From: Deltaproteobacteria bacterium SG8_13
Lineage (GTDB): Bacteria; Desulfobacterota; Desulfobacteria; Desulfobacterales; SG8-13
Assembly (NCBI GenBank): GCA_001303025.1
Contig: LJNK01000007.1
Location: forward strand, 1 to 64,000
Reading direction: 5' to 3'
DNA: 64,000 bases
Below, piece by piece: positions 16,860 through 25,947 of this stretch. The translations under genes were made by a program, and so were the position numbers. The notes below the pieces were generated by a model, which saw only the letters and a program-made list of their open reading frames with translations, made no database searches and was not told the origin of the DNA. Numbering within the stretch: position 1 is the stretch's first letter; every line of letters begins with the position of its first letter.

Positions 16860-17330
16860 ATGATCGAAGTAGACATACCGGGCTACCGAACACTGCAGCT
16901 GGAATACCTCGTGCTCGATCACAACGGAACGCTGGCCGTGGACGGGATCCTCAAGCCGGAGGTCAGAGAGTGCCTGCAGCAACTCTCCGAGTCTCTGACC
17001 ATCTACGTGGTGACCGCCGACACTTTCGGCAGGGCCGCCTCCCAGCTGCAAGGGGTCCCGTGCGAACTTACCATTCTTCCACCGGGCAACCAGGACGTCG
17101 GAAAACTCGAATTCGTCCAGCAATTGGGCAAAGAGCGCACCGTCTGCATGGGAAACGGGCGCAACGATCGTTTGATGCTCGAGCAGGCTGCTTTGGGGGT
17201 GGCCGTCATCCTGGAGGAAGGAGCCGCCGTGGAGACGATCTCGTCGGCAGATGTGGTCTGCAATGGAATCCTGCCGGCCCTGGAACTGCTGCTTTACCCG
17301 CTGCGTCTCACGGCGACGCTGCGGTCGTGA
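16860..17330 (+). CDS. HAD-fold protein of the soluble P-type-ATPase-like group
   Basis: A 156-aa minimal HAD domain. The phosphorylation motif is LDHNGTL with D20 as nucleophile; it has DxNGT rather than the phosphatase DxDGT, resembling the DKTGT of P-type ATPases. Motif II is in VVTADTFG (T52), and the metal-binding loop is GNGRND at 98-103. The family is annotated as soluble P-type ATPase or HAD hydrolase with no defined substrate. AAGGAG lies 8 bases before the ATG. It is convergent with the lipase gene at 17425. Confidence 0.78.
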   Translation: MIEVDIPGYRTLQLEYLVLDHNGTLAVDGILKPEVRECLQQLSESLTIYVVTADTFGRAASQLQGVPCELTILPPGNQDVGKLEFVQQLGKERTVCMGNGRNDRLMLEQAALGVAVILEEGAAVETISSADVVCNGILPALELLLYPLRLTATLRS

Positions 17331-17424
17331 AATGTTTCCGCATCAGGCGCCCGGCAGGGGGCCACAGGCGGATAAAAAGCAAGCTGCCGCTTTCGGAAAA
17401 CCGCATATCAAACGGGGCCCGCTT

Positions 17425-18717
17425 TTAATCCTGCTGCCCGAATAATTTCAGCACCGGCCGATCCCTGCGGTCTGCTTCGGCGAGGATCTCTTTGTATTTT
17501 TTCAACACCAACGGGCTGTACAGGATATCCACGTGGGCTTCGTCGAATCCCACCACCTGCACGGCATCTTCCTGGGCCCGGAGGTCCAGCGCACCGCTGA
17601 GGGATACCGCCCCGTCGTTGTTGTCCATGAAAAGGCTGCATTCGCCCTTGTAGCTGAAAAACAGGAAATAGGGAATTTCCGGTTTCAGCTGCCGCTGAAA
17701 CAGACCCCGGATGAAGGGGCTGTCGGGCACCACGTCGTGCCAGCTCGGAATGGCGGCCGGGGCCGATTCGATGCCTTTGGCAGCGGTTTCCAGCCCGCCC
17801 CAGGGAGTGGAAATCGACACGAACAGCCGAATGCAGCGCTGGTGGTCCTGAAAGTGGTTTTTGAGGATAAACGAGCGGGCAACCAGCCCGCCCATGCTGT
17901 GGGCGGTAACGTACAAGCGCTCGAACCGGTAGCGGTCGTGCAGATAGGTGACCAGGTAGTTCAAGGCGTCGCCGAGATGATCCAGCTGGATACCGCTGGG
18001 ATAATAATAAAACCAGGGTTGATATTTCTCCCTGTCGATGAACTGAGCCAGGTATTGAAAGTGCCGGGGCGTGCCGGCCGCGCCGTGAATAAACAGAATC
18101 GGGATCTTGTTTTTATCGTACGGCTCGAGAAAGTAGACGCCGGCGCCGAACCTTTTTGTGAACGTCAACGGCTTCCACAAACCCATGCGTGCATTATCCA
18201 GGGAGAACATGTTATCGTTCAGATCGACGACAATTCCGGCTTTCAGCACGTTGGTACCCACCGCGCTGACCGCAAACTGCATGCTTCGGGGAAACCCGTG
18301 CGGCAGTTGCGCATGGGGGGAAAGCTCCAGGTTCGTCTCATCATTGGGACCGTGCTTCGGTGGCTGCATGACAATCGGATCTATTGAATATGCGGCCGGT
18401 TCGCCGTCGTCGTACTGCAGATCGCCGTTGACATCCATAAAGGCCGAAATGTGGTAAACACCGGCAGTAACCAGAAACAGGTAGATGCCCTCATCTTCTA
18501 AAAATGTCATCTGTTGAATTTCCTTCCGGCCGTCTTTTTGCGTAGAGAGAAAAACCAGGATCTTGCCCTGCACCGGAGCCTGGCTGCGAATGACTCCCCC
18601 CAGACCGGCGGTAGATTCCAGGCCGGCGACCTCTTTTTTCAGCTTCAGAAAAGCACATCCGGATGCGGTGAAAACCAGGGCAAGACCGATGCAGAGCAAT
18701 CGAATGGCCGACATCAT
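17425..18717 (-). CDS. Alpha/beta-hydrolase lipoprotein (lipase-like)
   Basis: A 430-aa protein with signal peptide and lipobox (TASGCAF). Residues 25-190 form a beta-rich N-terminal region with a Ca-loop-like DVNGDLQYDDGE (about 114-125). The alpha/beta-hydrolase domain starts at ILFIHGAAGTPRHF (HG oxyanion motif, near 207) and carries the nucleophile elbow AHSMGGLVAR (near 273-280), an Asp in DNNDGAVSL and a C-terminal His in DEAHVDIL. It is probably an envelope lipase or esterase acting on the periplasmic or outer leaflet. It runs with the small gene at 18751 (33-base gap). Confidence 0.8.
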   Translation of the reverse strand: MMSAIRLLCIGLALVFTASGCAFLKLKKEVAGLESTAGLGGVIRSQAPVQGKILVFLSTQKDGRKEIQQMTFLEDEGIYLFLVTAGVYHISAFMDVNGDLQYDDGEPAAYSIDPIVMQPPKHGPNDETNLELSPHAQLPHGFPRSMQFAVSAVGTNVLKAGIVVDLNDNMFSLDNARMGLWKPLTFTKRFGAGVYFLEPYDKNKIPILFIHGAAGTPRHFQYLAQFIDREKYQPWFYYYPSGIQLDHLGDALNYLVTYLHDRYRFERLYVTAHSMGGLVARSFILKNHFQDHQRCIRLFVSISTPWGGLETAAKGIESAPAAIPSWHDVVPDSPFIRGLFQRQLKPEIPYFLFFSYKGECSLFMDNNDGAVSLSGALDLRAQEDAVQVVGFDEAHVDILYSPLVLKKYKEILAEADRRDRPVLKLFGQQD

Positions 18718-18750
18718 CTCTGATTTCCTTTTCGATCAGCGTTTTTCGTC

Positions 18751-19275
18751 TTACTTCACTTCGATTGTAACCGATACAGACAGCTGCACCCGTATCAGCT
18801 CTCCGTCCTGCCGGAGGGCCAGCGCAATGCCGTTGGATCCCTCCGGTACAGGGCCGCTGCTGAAAGCCGGCTGGTCTTTAAACTGAGAAGATCTGGCGGG
18901 CTTGATGGCCAACAATTGTACCGGAGCGATGACCTTCATGAGGGTCTCGCCAGCGGCGACAAGGTCGGACGGCGGATTGTTGATGTTGGATTCGTCAATG
19001 CCTTCAAATAAAAATCGACCGTGGGGCTGGCTATTGAACAGGTAGCGGGTGGCAGTCCAGTCGACCTCCAGTTCTTTGTCACTGCGGTTGGTGACCAGCA
19101 GGCGGAACTGCTGTATGAAGTTTTTGTCATCGGTCAGCGGCATGAACTGCACAGCATACCTGCCGGTTTCAGCGGTCGTGAAAGCTGGATCGCTGACCCA
19201 TACACGGGTCGGTGTGCAGGCAAAACCGCCTGCGATCAGCAAGACAGAAAGCAAAAGGCACACTCGATCTTTCAT
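18751..19275 (-). CDS. Exported protein of unknown function
   Basis: A 174-aa protein with an N-terminal hydrophobic signal ending in GGFACTPT; the cysteine suggests a lipoprotein although the lipobox is not canonical. The mature part looks like a beta-sandwich, with alternating strands such as FRLLVTNRSDKELEVDW and ELIRVQLSVSVTIEV. The first resembles segments of proteins that describe ligand or membrane contact, but no family can be named. GGGGG precedes the ATG. It is probably in the same operon as the lipase-like gene downstream. Confidence 0.65.
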   Translation of the reverse strand: MKDRVCLLLSVLLIAGGFACTPTRVWVSDPAFTTAETGRYAVQFMPLTDDKNFIQQFRLLVTNRSDKELEVDWTATRYLFNSQPHGRFLFEGIDESNINNPPSDLVAAGETLMKVIAPVQLLAIKPARSSQFKDQPAFSSGPVPEGSNGIALALRQDGELIRVQLSVSVTIEVK

Positions 19276-19390
19276 TGGTTCCCCCTATGGCGATGCTGCA
19301 GAGTGGCTAATTCCCTGATGCCGGTGGTGTCCGAGAAACTCGTGACAAGCAACTCTATGAATGCAAGACCCGAAATGCAACCCTTTTCCT

Positions 19391-19419
19391 TTGACAGATC
19401 CGCGGGACTTACCTAATAT
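19391..19419 (+). promoter_or_regulatory. Sigma70-type promoter for the FMN reductase gene
   Basis: TTGACA at 19391-19396 and TAATAT at 19414-19419 have a 17-base spacer, near-consensus. The predicted leader to ATG 19511 is about 85 bases. Confidence 0.7.
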
Positions 19420-19510
19420 TGGGTGCACGGATGCAGGGGTCAGCGGCTGACCGCTGAATTTGGATATCGAGACGAAAAAAGAATCATTCAGCGTCGCAAA
19501 GGAGGCAGCG

Positions 19511-20068
19511 ATGATCACCATTTTCGGCCTGTCCGGCAGCCTGCGGAAAGGGTCCTACAATGCCGGCCTGTTGCGTGCCGCCGTCGAGCTGATGCCGGAA
19601 AACGCCCGGCTGGAGACCGCATCCATCGAGGGCATTCCGCTTTACAATGCCGACGTCGAAGCAGCGGAGGGTATACCGGAGGTCGTTGCGCGGATCAAGG
19701 ATCGAATTGCCGCAGCCAACGGACTGTTGCTGGTGACACCGGAATACAACAACTCCATCCCCGGGGTGTTCAAAAACGCCGTCGACTGGATATCCAGGCC
19801 GCCGGAAGACCGGTTCCGGGTGTTTAAGAATCGTGCGGTGGGCATCATCGGCGCCTCTCCCGGCAACTATGGCACCGTTTTTTCGCAGACGGCGTGGCTG
19901 CCGGTGCTGAGAACCTTGTCGATGCGTCCGTGGTTCGGTAAGCTGTTGTATGTCAGCGGAGCGATGAAACTGTTCGACACATCGGGGAACCTGACCGATG
20001 CAACCACCCGCAGCCGGTTGCAGTCTTACCTGGAGGGGTTTGTTGCATTTGTTCAAGAAAACCGGTAA
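19511..20068 (+). CDS. NADPH-dependent FMN reductase family protein
   Basis: A 185-aa flavodoxin-like oxidoreductase. The FMN phosphate loop is GSLRKGSYN (about residues 9-17) and the isoalloxazine-contact segment is TPEYNNSIPGVFKNAVDW (about 76-93), both diagnostic of ChrR/YieF/ArsH-like reductases. It would transfer electrons from NADPH through FMN to quinones, metals or azo compounds. AAAGGAGG lies before ATG 19511; a longer reading from 19460 is not supported by an RBS. The AsmA gene follows after 96 bases. Confidence 0.85.
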   Translation: MITIFGLSGSLRKGSYNAGLLRAAVELMPENARLETASIEGIPLYNADVEAAEGIPEVVARIKDRIAAANGLLLVTPEYNNSIPGVFKNAVDWISRPPEDRFRVFKNRAVGIIGASPGNYGTVFSQTAWLPVLRTLSMRPWFGKLLYVSGAMKLFDTSGNLTDATTRSRLQSYLEGFVAFVQENR

Positions 20069-20164
20069 TTTCCTCCTAAAGGCTGTCGATCTGCGAATCG
20101 CAGCTTCTGCAGGCCGTTCCCATCCCGAACTCACGAAGGGGCCGTCGTTTTCCGGCAACCAACT

Positions 20165-23100
20165 ATGTGGTGGAAAAAAATACTCATTGGGCTCGTCATT
20201 CTGGTTGTCGGGCTGTATGCCGGGGTCTATGCTTTCCTGCACTTTGCCGATCTGAACCGGTTCAAACCCTACATCACGAATGCTGTTCGGGATGCCACCG
20301 GCCGCCGATTGACCATCGCCGGAAACCTGGAGGTCGATTTCGGTTTGCTGCCGGTTCTGGCCGCCGAAAACCTGGCGCTGGATAACGCCTCCTGGGGATC
20401 CCGAGAGGCGATGATCCGTATCGAGCGGTTTCAGGTGCGTGTGGCGCTGCTGCCGCTGATTCTGGGCAGATTGGAGATCGCCAGCATCCTGCTGGTCCAT
20501 CCCGACGTTCTCCTGGAAAGAAACACGTCCGGGGATTTCAACATCCCCTCGGGCTCCGGCGATGCCGCGCCCTCTCCGACCCAAGCTCCGCTGATCCACC
20601 GCATCGAGGTCGAAAACGCGCATCTGGCCTTCTACGACCGACAGTCCGGCAGAAACCTGGAACTGGAGTTGAAATATCTGCGTGCCGAGCTGCCGGATGC
20701 AGACAGCCCGCTGGAGATTGACCTGGAAGGAACTTTCAACCGGACCCCGGTGGCGGTCTTTGGCACCATCGGTCGGCCGCTGCCGGCTTTTCTGAGCGGT
20801 CAGCGGCTGCCGGCTGCGATAGCGGTGGAGATTGCCGACAACCGGTTTCAGATATCCGGCGCTGTGGAAAACACTGCCGATTTCAGCGGGCTCGACTGGA
20901 AGATCACCGGTGCCGGCAACTCGATACCGGACCTGGCGCGGTTGGCCGGCCTCGACTACCTGCCGGATCCCGGACCGTTCAAATTCCAGGTAAACCTCTC
21001 GGGATCTCCAAAACACCTGGCCATCAGCGAATTGAATCTTCACCTCGGTGACCGGCGCCTTGCGAAAGTCTTCCTGCGCGGACGCATTGGAGACCTGCTG
21101 CGGCTGCAGGATGTCGACCTGCAGGTCATGGCCGACGGAGATGACCTGAAAAATACGAAGGATCTGTTTGACACCACCATCCCCTGGCAGGGGGAGTTCC
21201 GGGCGGCCGGCCGGCTGGTTCGCAGGGCCGGTGAGCCGATCCGGCTGGAGGAAGTGGAGCTGAGGGTAGGAGACAGCGATGCTGCCGGGACTGTCGCCAT
21301 CGATCTGGAGCAACAAAAACCCCGCCTGTCGGCCACCATCCGTTCCCGCCGTTTCGATCTGCGGCCCCTGTTTGCCGCAGATGCCTTTCAGCGTCCAACC
21401 GCTGGCGAAAAGACCGGAAAACCACCACCCGCATCCGGCAGCCGGCATGACCGGCCGCCGCAAGAGCTGCTGCTGAACCGCATCGATGCGGAGGTGGCGC
21501 TTGCCACCGGCATCGTGCTGCTGCCCCAGGTGGTGCTCAATGAACTGCATACCGAAGCCCGTCTGGCGAACGGGCGCATCCGCGTTCAGACCAGAGGACC
21601 CCGCCCCCCCGACCTGGAAGAGCTGGCCGGAATACCGGCTTTGCCGGATCTGGGGCCGATCCGGGTAGCCTGCGATCTGGTCGGTACCGACAAGGGTCTG
21701 GCGCTGCACAATGTGGATCTGGAGGCCGGAAGCCTGCAGCAGGCCCGGGTGACCGTGTCCGGCTCGATCGCCGCATTGCTGGAGCCGGCGGGGTTCGATC
21801 TGGATATCCGCATCGAGGGCGATGACGCGGCTTCTTTGGGAAAATACCTGTTGCAGCCCTGGCCGCTGTACGGCCGGTATGCGGTTTCGGCCCGGATGGT
21901 CGATCCGGACAAAGCCGTTTTCAGCTTCGATTCGATTGCCGGAAGCCTGGAAGACGTCGACTTCAGCGGCTCGGTGAAAGTGGATGCTTCCGGTAAGGCC
22001 ACCCGGGTGATCATCGCCGCCAAAGCCCCCCGGGTCACCGCGCGCCCCTTTGCTTGGCCTGGACTGGAAATACCGGAAACAATGAAACAACTGGAGGACC
22101 TCGGACCACTTGATGTGTCGCTGGTGCTTACCGATCCGGCCGAAAACATCGGGATCGCCGATCTTCAGCTGAAGGTCGGCAGCGCCGAAATGCTGGCGGT
22201 TTCCCTGCAGGGGGCTGTCAGTGAGTTGAAATCACTGACAGGAATCGAGCTGGAGCTGGAAGCCGCAGGCCGGGACGTGGCATGGCTGGAGAGGCTTTTC
22301 GCAAAATCGATACCGCTTCACGGTTCCTGCGCCCTGCGAACCGTGATAACCGATCCGGCGGCCGGTAAAGTCCGTTTCGACGATATTGTCCTCTCCCTGG
22401 CCGGCAGTCGGATGACAGGGCACGTTGAACTCGACCGCAGCGGCAAGCCGCTTCATATCGCCGCCGACCTGTTTGTCCCCATAGTGGACAGCAATGAGCT
22501 GATGCGGGCGGCAGATCTCCAGGGCGAGCCGGATGCCGGCAGGGTCGCAAAGGCAATCGACCGGCAGCTGGTGCTGCCCCAGTGGCCGGTCCCGCCTCAG
22601 CTGCTCCAGAATCTGGGCGCCGACATTCGCATCCGTGCCGACCGGGTAAAAGTCGGCGCCCTGGACATCAGCGGGCTATCGATAAATGGGGACCTGCAGA
22701 AAGCCGAGCTCAAGGTGCGTGCCGATGCCCGGGCGGCATTTTACGGCAGTGGTTCGGATGAAATGCTCGACAACTTTCAAATGGGTGGTGTGAATCTTTC
22801 CATAAAAGGCCGGGCAGCCGGCAGTCGAATGACGATCGAATCATTTACTTTCCGAGGCGGCAGCCCGGAGACCGTTCAGGTGATGCTCGAAGGATCTGCC
22901 GTCGATTCCATCAGTCAAACCGGCATCCATTTCAACTTCGACGTTCACGGACAGGAAGCGGGCCATCTGTGGCAGTTGCTCGATGCGGATTTCCGCGCAG
23001 CCGGCCCTTTTGCCATATCCGGCAGTCTGACCGACCCCCGGCCGAAAAACTACCGGTTCGAGGACCTGAAAGTGGCGGTGGGCGAAAGCAGTATCGGCGG

Positions 23101-24283
23101 ACAGCTGGAGATCGATTATACTGGCCGGCGCCCCCGGATATCCGCCCGCATATCCTCTCCGCACCTCGATCTGCGGCCGTATCAGCCCGAGACCCCGCAT
23201 CCGGGATCGGCACAATCGACTCCGGCGACCGGCTCCGGTCGGCACAGAAAATTGTTTTCCGACGAGCCATGGCCCCTGGAGATGCTCGAGACGACCGACC
23301 TGGCGGTTTCGTTCGACGCGGCACAGCTGTATTCGTCCCGTGCAGCCTTGAAAGACCTGCGCTTCGAAATGGTGGTCGAAGACGGCAACCTGGTGCTCAG
23401 GCCGCTGCAGTTCTCCAGAGGCGGGGGGAAGATCACCGGCGAATTGGCCTTGCGGACCTCAGATGGCATCCCGACGCTGCAAGCCATTATTGAAGTTTCC
23501 GACTACGATGTCGGCCGAGAGTTGGAAGAGCTCGACAGGCCCCGGGACATTCAAGGGGCGCTGAACGGCCGGATCGAATTGAGCGGGCCGGCCAAGTCGG
23601 TGGCCGCTTTCATGGCCGAGCTCAACGGCCAGGTGGTTTTTACGATGAAGGAGGGATCGATCAACAACCGCATCATCGGCACGATTTACGGAGATATCGG
23701 CGACACCCTGCTTAGCCTGCTCAGACCGGCTCGCCGCTCAGATCCCTTCACCGACCTGAACTGTCTGGTGCAGAGCTTTGACGTCAAAAACGGCCAGGCC
23801 CGGCATCTCGGGCTGCTCGACACACCGCAGACCGCACTGGTTACCGCCGGAACCATCGATTTGGCCCGGGAAAGGCTGGATATCACCCTCGCATCTTCCC
23901 CCAAAAGCGGGGTCAGGGTCGGCAACCTGGGCCGGATCGGATTCAGCCTGAGCGCATTCACCCGACCGTTCAAACTCTCAGGCACCCTGGCCAGGCCGAC
24001 CCTGGCCATCGATCCCTCCCAGACCGCGCTGACCATCGGAAAGATTCTCGGCGGCCTTGCCCTGGGTCCGGCCGGGATGGCGGCTATCCTGGCGGACGTA
24101 TCCGTTGGGGACAAAAACCCGTGCCTGGTGGCCATGGAAGCCCTACACAAGGGCGAGGTGCCGCAGATGGAAAAAGAGCTGATCGAAGGCGGCAAACCGC
24201 TGGACAAAGACACCGATGCCTTGATCGACGGTGGACTCAAGGGCACCGAAAAAGGCGAAAGAACGAACAACGTATCCCCATGA
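20165..24283 (+). CDS. AsmA family envelope protein, very large, with internal repeats
   Basis: A 1372-aa protein with a single N-terminal membrane anchor (about residues 4-24) and an AsmA N-terminal domain (FADLNRFKPYI, GRRLTIAGNLEVDFG, LENLAL-type segment). The C-terminal AsmA-like block around 1130-1290 contains FTMKEGSINNRIIG and a conserved TLARPTLAID. E. coli AsmA is about 617 aa; this is closer in size to YhdP and TamB, which bridge the periplasm to move phospholipid. Four similar beta-rich modules, each about 90 aa, are visible near residues 308-397, 533-624, 685-765 and 912-1005, often ending in DLRP. It may act in lipid transfer to the outer membrane. Confidence 0.82.
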   Translation: MWWKKILIGLVILVVGLYAGVYAFLHFADLNRFKPYITNAVRDATGRRLTIAGNLEVDFGLLPVLAAENLALDNASWGSREAMIRIERFQVRVALLPLILGRLEIASILLVHPDVLLERNTSGDFNIPSGSGDAAPSPTQAPLIHRIEVENAHLAFYDRQSGRNLELELKYLRAELPDADSPLEIDLEGTFNRTPVAVFGTIGRPLPAFLSGQRLPAAIAVEIADNRFQISGAVENTADFSGLDWKITGAGNSIPDLARLAGLDYLPDPGPFKFQVNLSGSPKHLAISELNLHLGDRRLAKVFLRGRIGDLLRLQDVDLQVMADGDDLKNTKDLFDTTIPWQGEFRAAGRLVRRAGEPIRLEEVELRVGDSDAAGTVAIDLEQQKPRLSATIRSRRFDLRPLFAADAFQRPTAGEKTGKPPPASGSRHDRPPQELLLNRIDAEVALATGIVLLPQVVLNELHTEARLANGRIRVQTRGPRPPDLEELAGIPALPDLGPIRVACDLVGTDKGLALHNVDLEAGSLQQARVTVSGSIAALLEPAGFDLDIRIEGDDAASLGKYLLQPWPLYGRYAVSARMVDPDKAVFSFDSIAGSLEDVDFSGSVKVDASGKATRVIIAAKAPRVTARPFAWPGLEIPETMKQLEDLGPLDVSLVLTDPAENIGIADLQLKVGSAEMLAVSLQGAVSELKSLTGIELELEAAGRDVAWLERLFAKSIPLHGSCALRTVITDPAAGKVRFDDIVLSLAGSRMTGHVELDRSGKPLHIAADLFVPIVDSNELMRAADLQGEPDAGRVAKAIDRQLVLPQWPVPPQLLQNLGADIRIRADRVKVGALDISGLSINGDLQKAELKVRADARAAFYGSGSDEMLDNFQMGGVNLSIKGRAAGSRMTIESFTFRGGSPETVQVMLEGSAVDSISQTGIHFNFDVHGQEAGHLWQLLDADFRAAGPFAISGSLTDPRPKNYRFEDLKVAVGESSIGGQLEIDYTGRRPRISARISSPHLDLRPYQPETPHPGSAQSTPATGSGRHRKLFSDEPWPLEMLETTDLAVSFDAAQLYSSRAALKDLRFEMVVEDGNLVLRPLQFSRGGGKITGELALRTSDGIPTLQAIIEVSDYDVGRELEELDRPRDIQGALNGRIELSGPAKSVAAFMAELNGQVVFTMKEGSINNRIIGTIYGDIGDTLLSLLRPARRSDPFTDLNCLVQSFDVKNGQARHLGLLDTPQTALVTAGTIDLARERLDITLASSPKSGVRVGNLGRIGFSLSAFTRPFKLSGTLARPTLAIDPSQTALTIGKILGGLALGPAGMAAILADVSVGDKNPCLVAMEALHKGEVPQMEKELIEGGKPLDKDTDALIDGGLKGTEKGERTNNVSP

Positions 24284-24488
24284 CGCATTCACCAGTCAAA
24301 AGAAGCCGCAGCAGGTAAGTTCTTCTCATCGGCCTGGCATCCCGGGTTCGATCGAATATGCTGCATTTATTGGATCTTGAAAAAACCGGCAGAATGCCTC
24401 ATATACAAATCGATCGTCTTCGAAAGGTGCCGACTGTCATCGACTACCTCAAGCGGTTCCAAACGATCGATTCGAGAAGGAGTTCACC

Positions 24489-24977
24489 ATGACGCATCTG
24501 AAACGGCCGATTTTGCAGGGGCTTGTTTTTACCGTGGCAATCTTGTTTGCCAGCGCGGGGTTTTCGGAATCGTTGCCGGCCGCCTCACGGGGACAAACGG
24601 TCTACGTTCCCATCTACTCGCACGTTTATGGCGGGGACCGGGAGCAGAAAGTGCTGCTGACCGCCACCCTGAGCATACGCAATACCGACCCGGTTCACGC
24701 AATTACCATCACCGGCGTCGATTATTACGATTCAACCGGAAAGCTGATACGGCACTATCTGCGGCAACCGACCACGATGAAAGCAATGGCATCGGTTCGC
24801 TATGTGGTGGCTGAGTCCGACACGATCGGTGGTTCGGGAGCCAGTTTTGTCGTAATGTGGAACGCCGTTGCACCGGTTCGGCCGCCGCTGATCGAAAGCG
24901 TGATGATCGGAACCAAAATGCAGCAGGGGATATCCTTTACATCCCGCGGTCAGGTAATAGAGGAGCATACAGACTAG
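24489..24977 (+). CDS. Secreted DUF3124 protein
   Basis: A 162-aa protein with a signal peptide (cleavage near SAGFSES). The mature part matches DUF3124: QTVYVPIYSHVYGGD, then TATLSIRNTDP and YYDSTGKLIR, with a C-terminal GASFVVMW. The family is periplasmic and uncharacterised. GAAGGAG lies before the ATG. It sits 94 bases upstream of an orphan binding protein, the same arrangement as DUF2845 plus binding protein at 5507-6710. Confidence 0.75.
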   Translation: MTHLKRPILQGLVFTVAILFASAGFSESLPAASRGQTVYVPIYSHVYGGDREQKVLLTATLSIRNTDPVHAITITGVDYYDSTGKLIRHYLRQPTTMKAMASVRYVVAESDTIGGSGASFVVMWNAVAPVRPPLIESVMIGTKMQQGISFTSRGQVIEEHTD

Positions 24978-25071
24978 ATTTTCTTTCTCAGCAGCCTGTT
25001 TCAGAAATGAAGGCAATGAAAAGCGAATGCGACTCAGTGAAAAGGCAGGCCACAGGCGAAGGAGATAAACG

Positions 25072-25899
25072 ATGAAGACATTGCGGTTGGCATGGATCCT
25101 GGCACTGGCGCTATCCGTGGTGAGCGGCTGCACAACCACCGGCAAAACCGCTGATCGGTCGTCCGTTTCACCGGTGATCGATCGCATACAACAACGCGGA
25201 GAGCTGATCGTGGGAACGACCGGTGACATGCCGCCGTTGAATATGACCACCAAAAAGGGCGGGCTGATCGGCATCGAACCGGAACTGGCCAATGCGATGG
25301 CCAGTGCGATGGAAGTGAAGTTGACCTTTCGGACCATGCGTTTTCACGAACTGCTGCCGGCCCTGAAGGCCGGGAAAGTCGACATGATCCTTTCCAGCAT
25401 GACGATGAGCGGCAGACGAAACCTGGAAGTGGTGTTTGTCGGACCCTATTTTATCTCCGGCAAATCCATGCTCACGAAATTGAAGACCCTGGCATTCATG
25501 CAAAATCCTTCCCAGTTCAACAGCCCAAAGACTACGCTGGTTGCCTTGAAGGGTTCCACGGGACAGGAGTTCGTGGGAAAGTCCGCACCCCATGCGAAAC
25601 TGATTACCGCCGATGATTATACAGCGGCCATAAAAATGGTCATCGGCGACAAGGCCCATGCATTTGTGGCCGACTACCCGATCTGCGCGGTATCGGTTTT
25701 CCGATATCCTAACCAGCAACTGACCACCCTTACCCAGCCGCTCACCTTCGAACCCATCGGCATCGCTATTCAAGCCGGTGACCCGCTGCTGATGAACTGG
25801 CTGCAAAACTTTTTGATCACCATGCAGGGAAGCGGCGAGCTGGATGCCATTCGAAAGCGCTACATGAACGATGCTTCCTGGTTGAAAGAATTGCCCTGA
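25072..25899 (+). CDS. Orphan periplasmic solute-binding lipoprotein (SBP_bac_3), paralogue of the 5883 gene
   Basis: A 275-aa family-3 binding protein with lipobox (SVVSGCTT). RIQQRGELIVGTTGDMPPLN opens the fold, followed by GLIGIEPELANAMAS and DMILSSMTMSG. By eye it is closely similar along its whole length to the protein at 5883, including FVGPYFISGK, the ADYPICAVSV segment and FEPIGIAIQAGDPLL. No ABC permease or ATPase gene is present nearby. GAAGGAG precedes the ATG. The duplication together with a small secreted partner gene suggests a repeated functional module. Confidence 0.85.
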   Translation: MKTLRLAWILALALSVVSGCTTTGKTADRSSVSPVIDRIQQRGELIVGTTGDMPPLNMTTKKGGLIGIEPELANAMASAMEVKLTFRTMRFHELLPALKAGKVDMILSSMTMSGRRNLEVVFVGPYFISGKSMLTKLKTLAFMQNPSQFNSPKTTLVALKGSTGQEFVGKSAPHAKLITADDYTAAIKMVIGDKAHAFVADYPICAVSVFRYPNQQLTTLTQPLTFEPIGIAIQAGDPLLMNWLQNFLITMQGSGELDAIRKRYMNDASWLKELP

Positions 25900-25947
25900 C
25901 CTGCACAACTTTGGAAATCGTGATAGCGTTCGCGCAAGGAGGAGTTC

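Noticed and set aside
19484-22090. 868-residue antisense open frame
   Set aside because: It runs opposite to the FMN reductase and AsmA genes, has no family signatures, and reflects high-GC codon bias.
22215-22241. Perfect 10-base hairpin CTGTCAGTGA/TCACTGACAG
   Set aside because: It lies inside the AsmA coding sequence, is not followed by a T-run and is probably chance.
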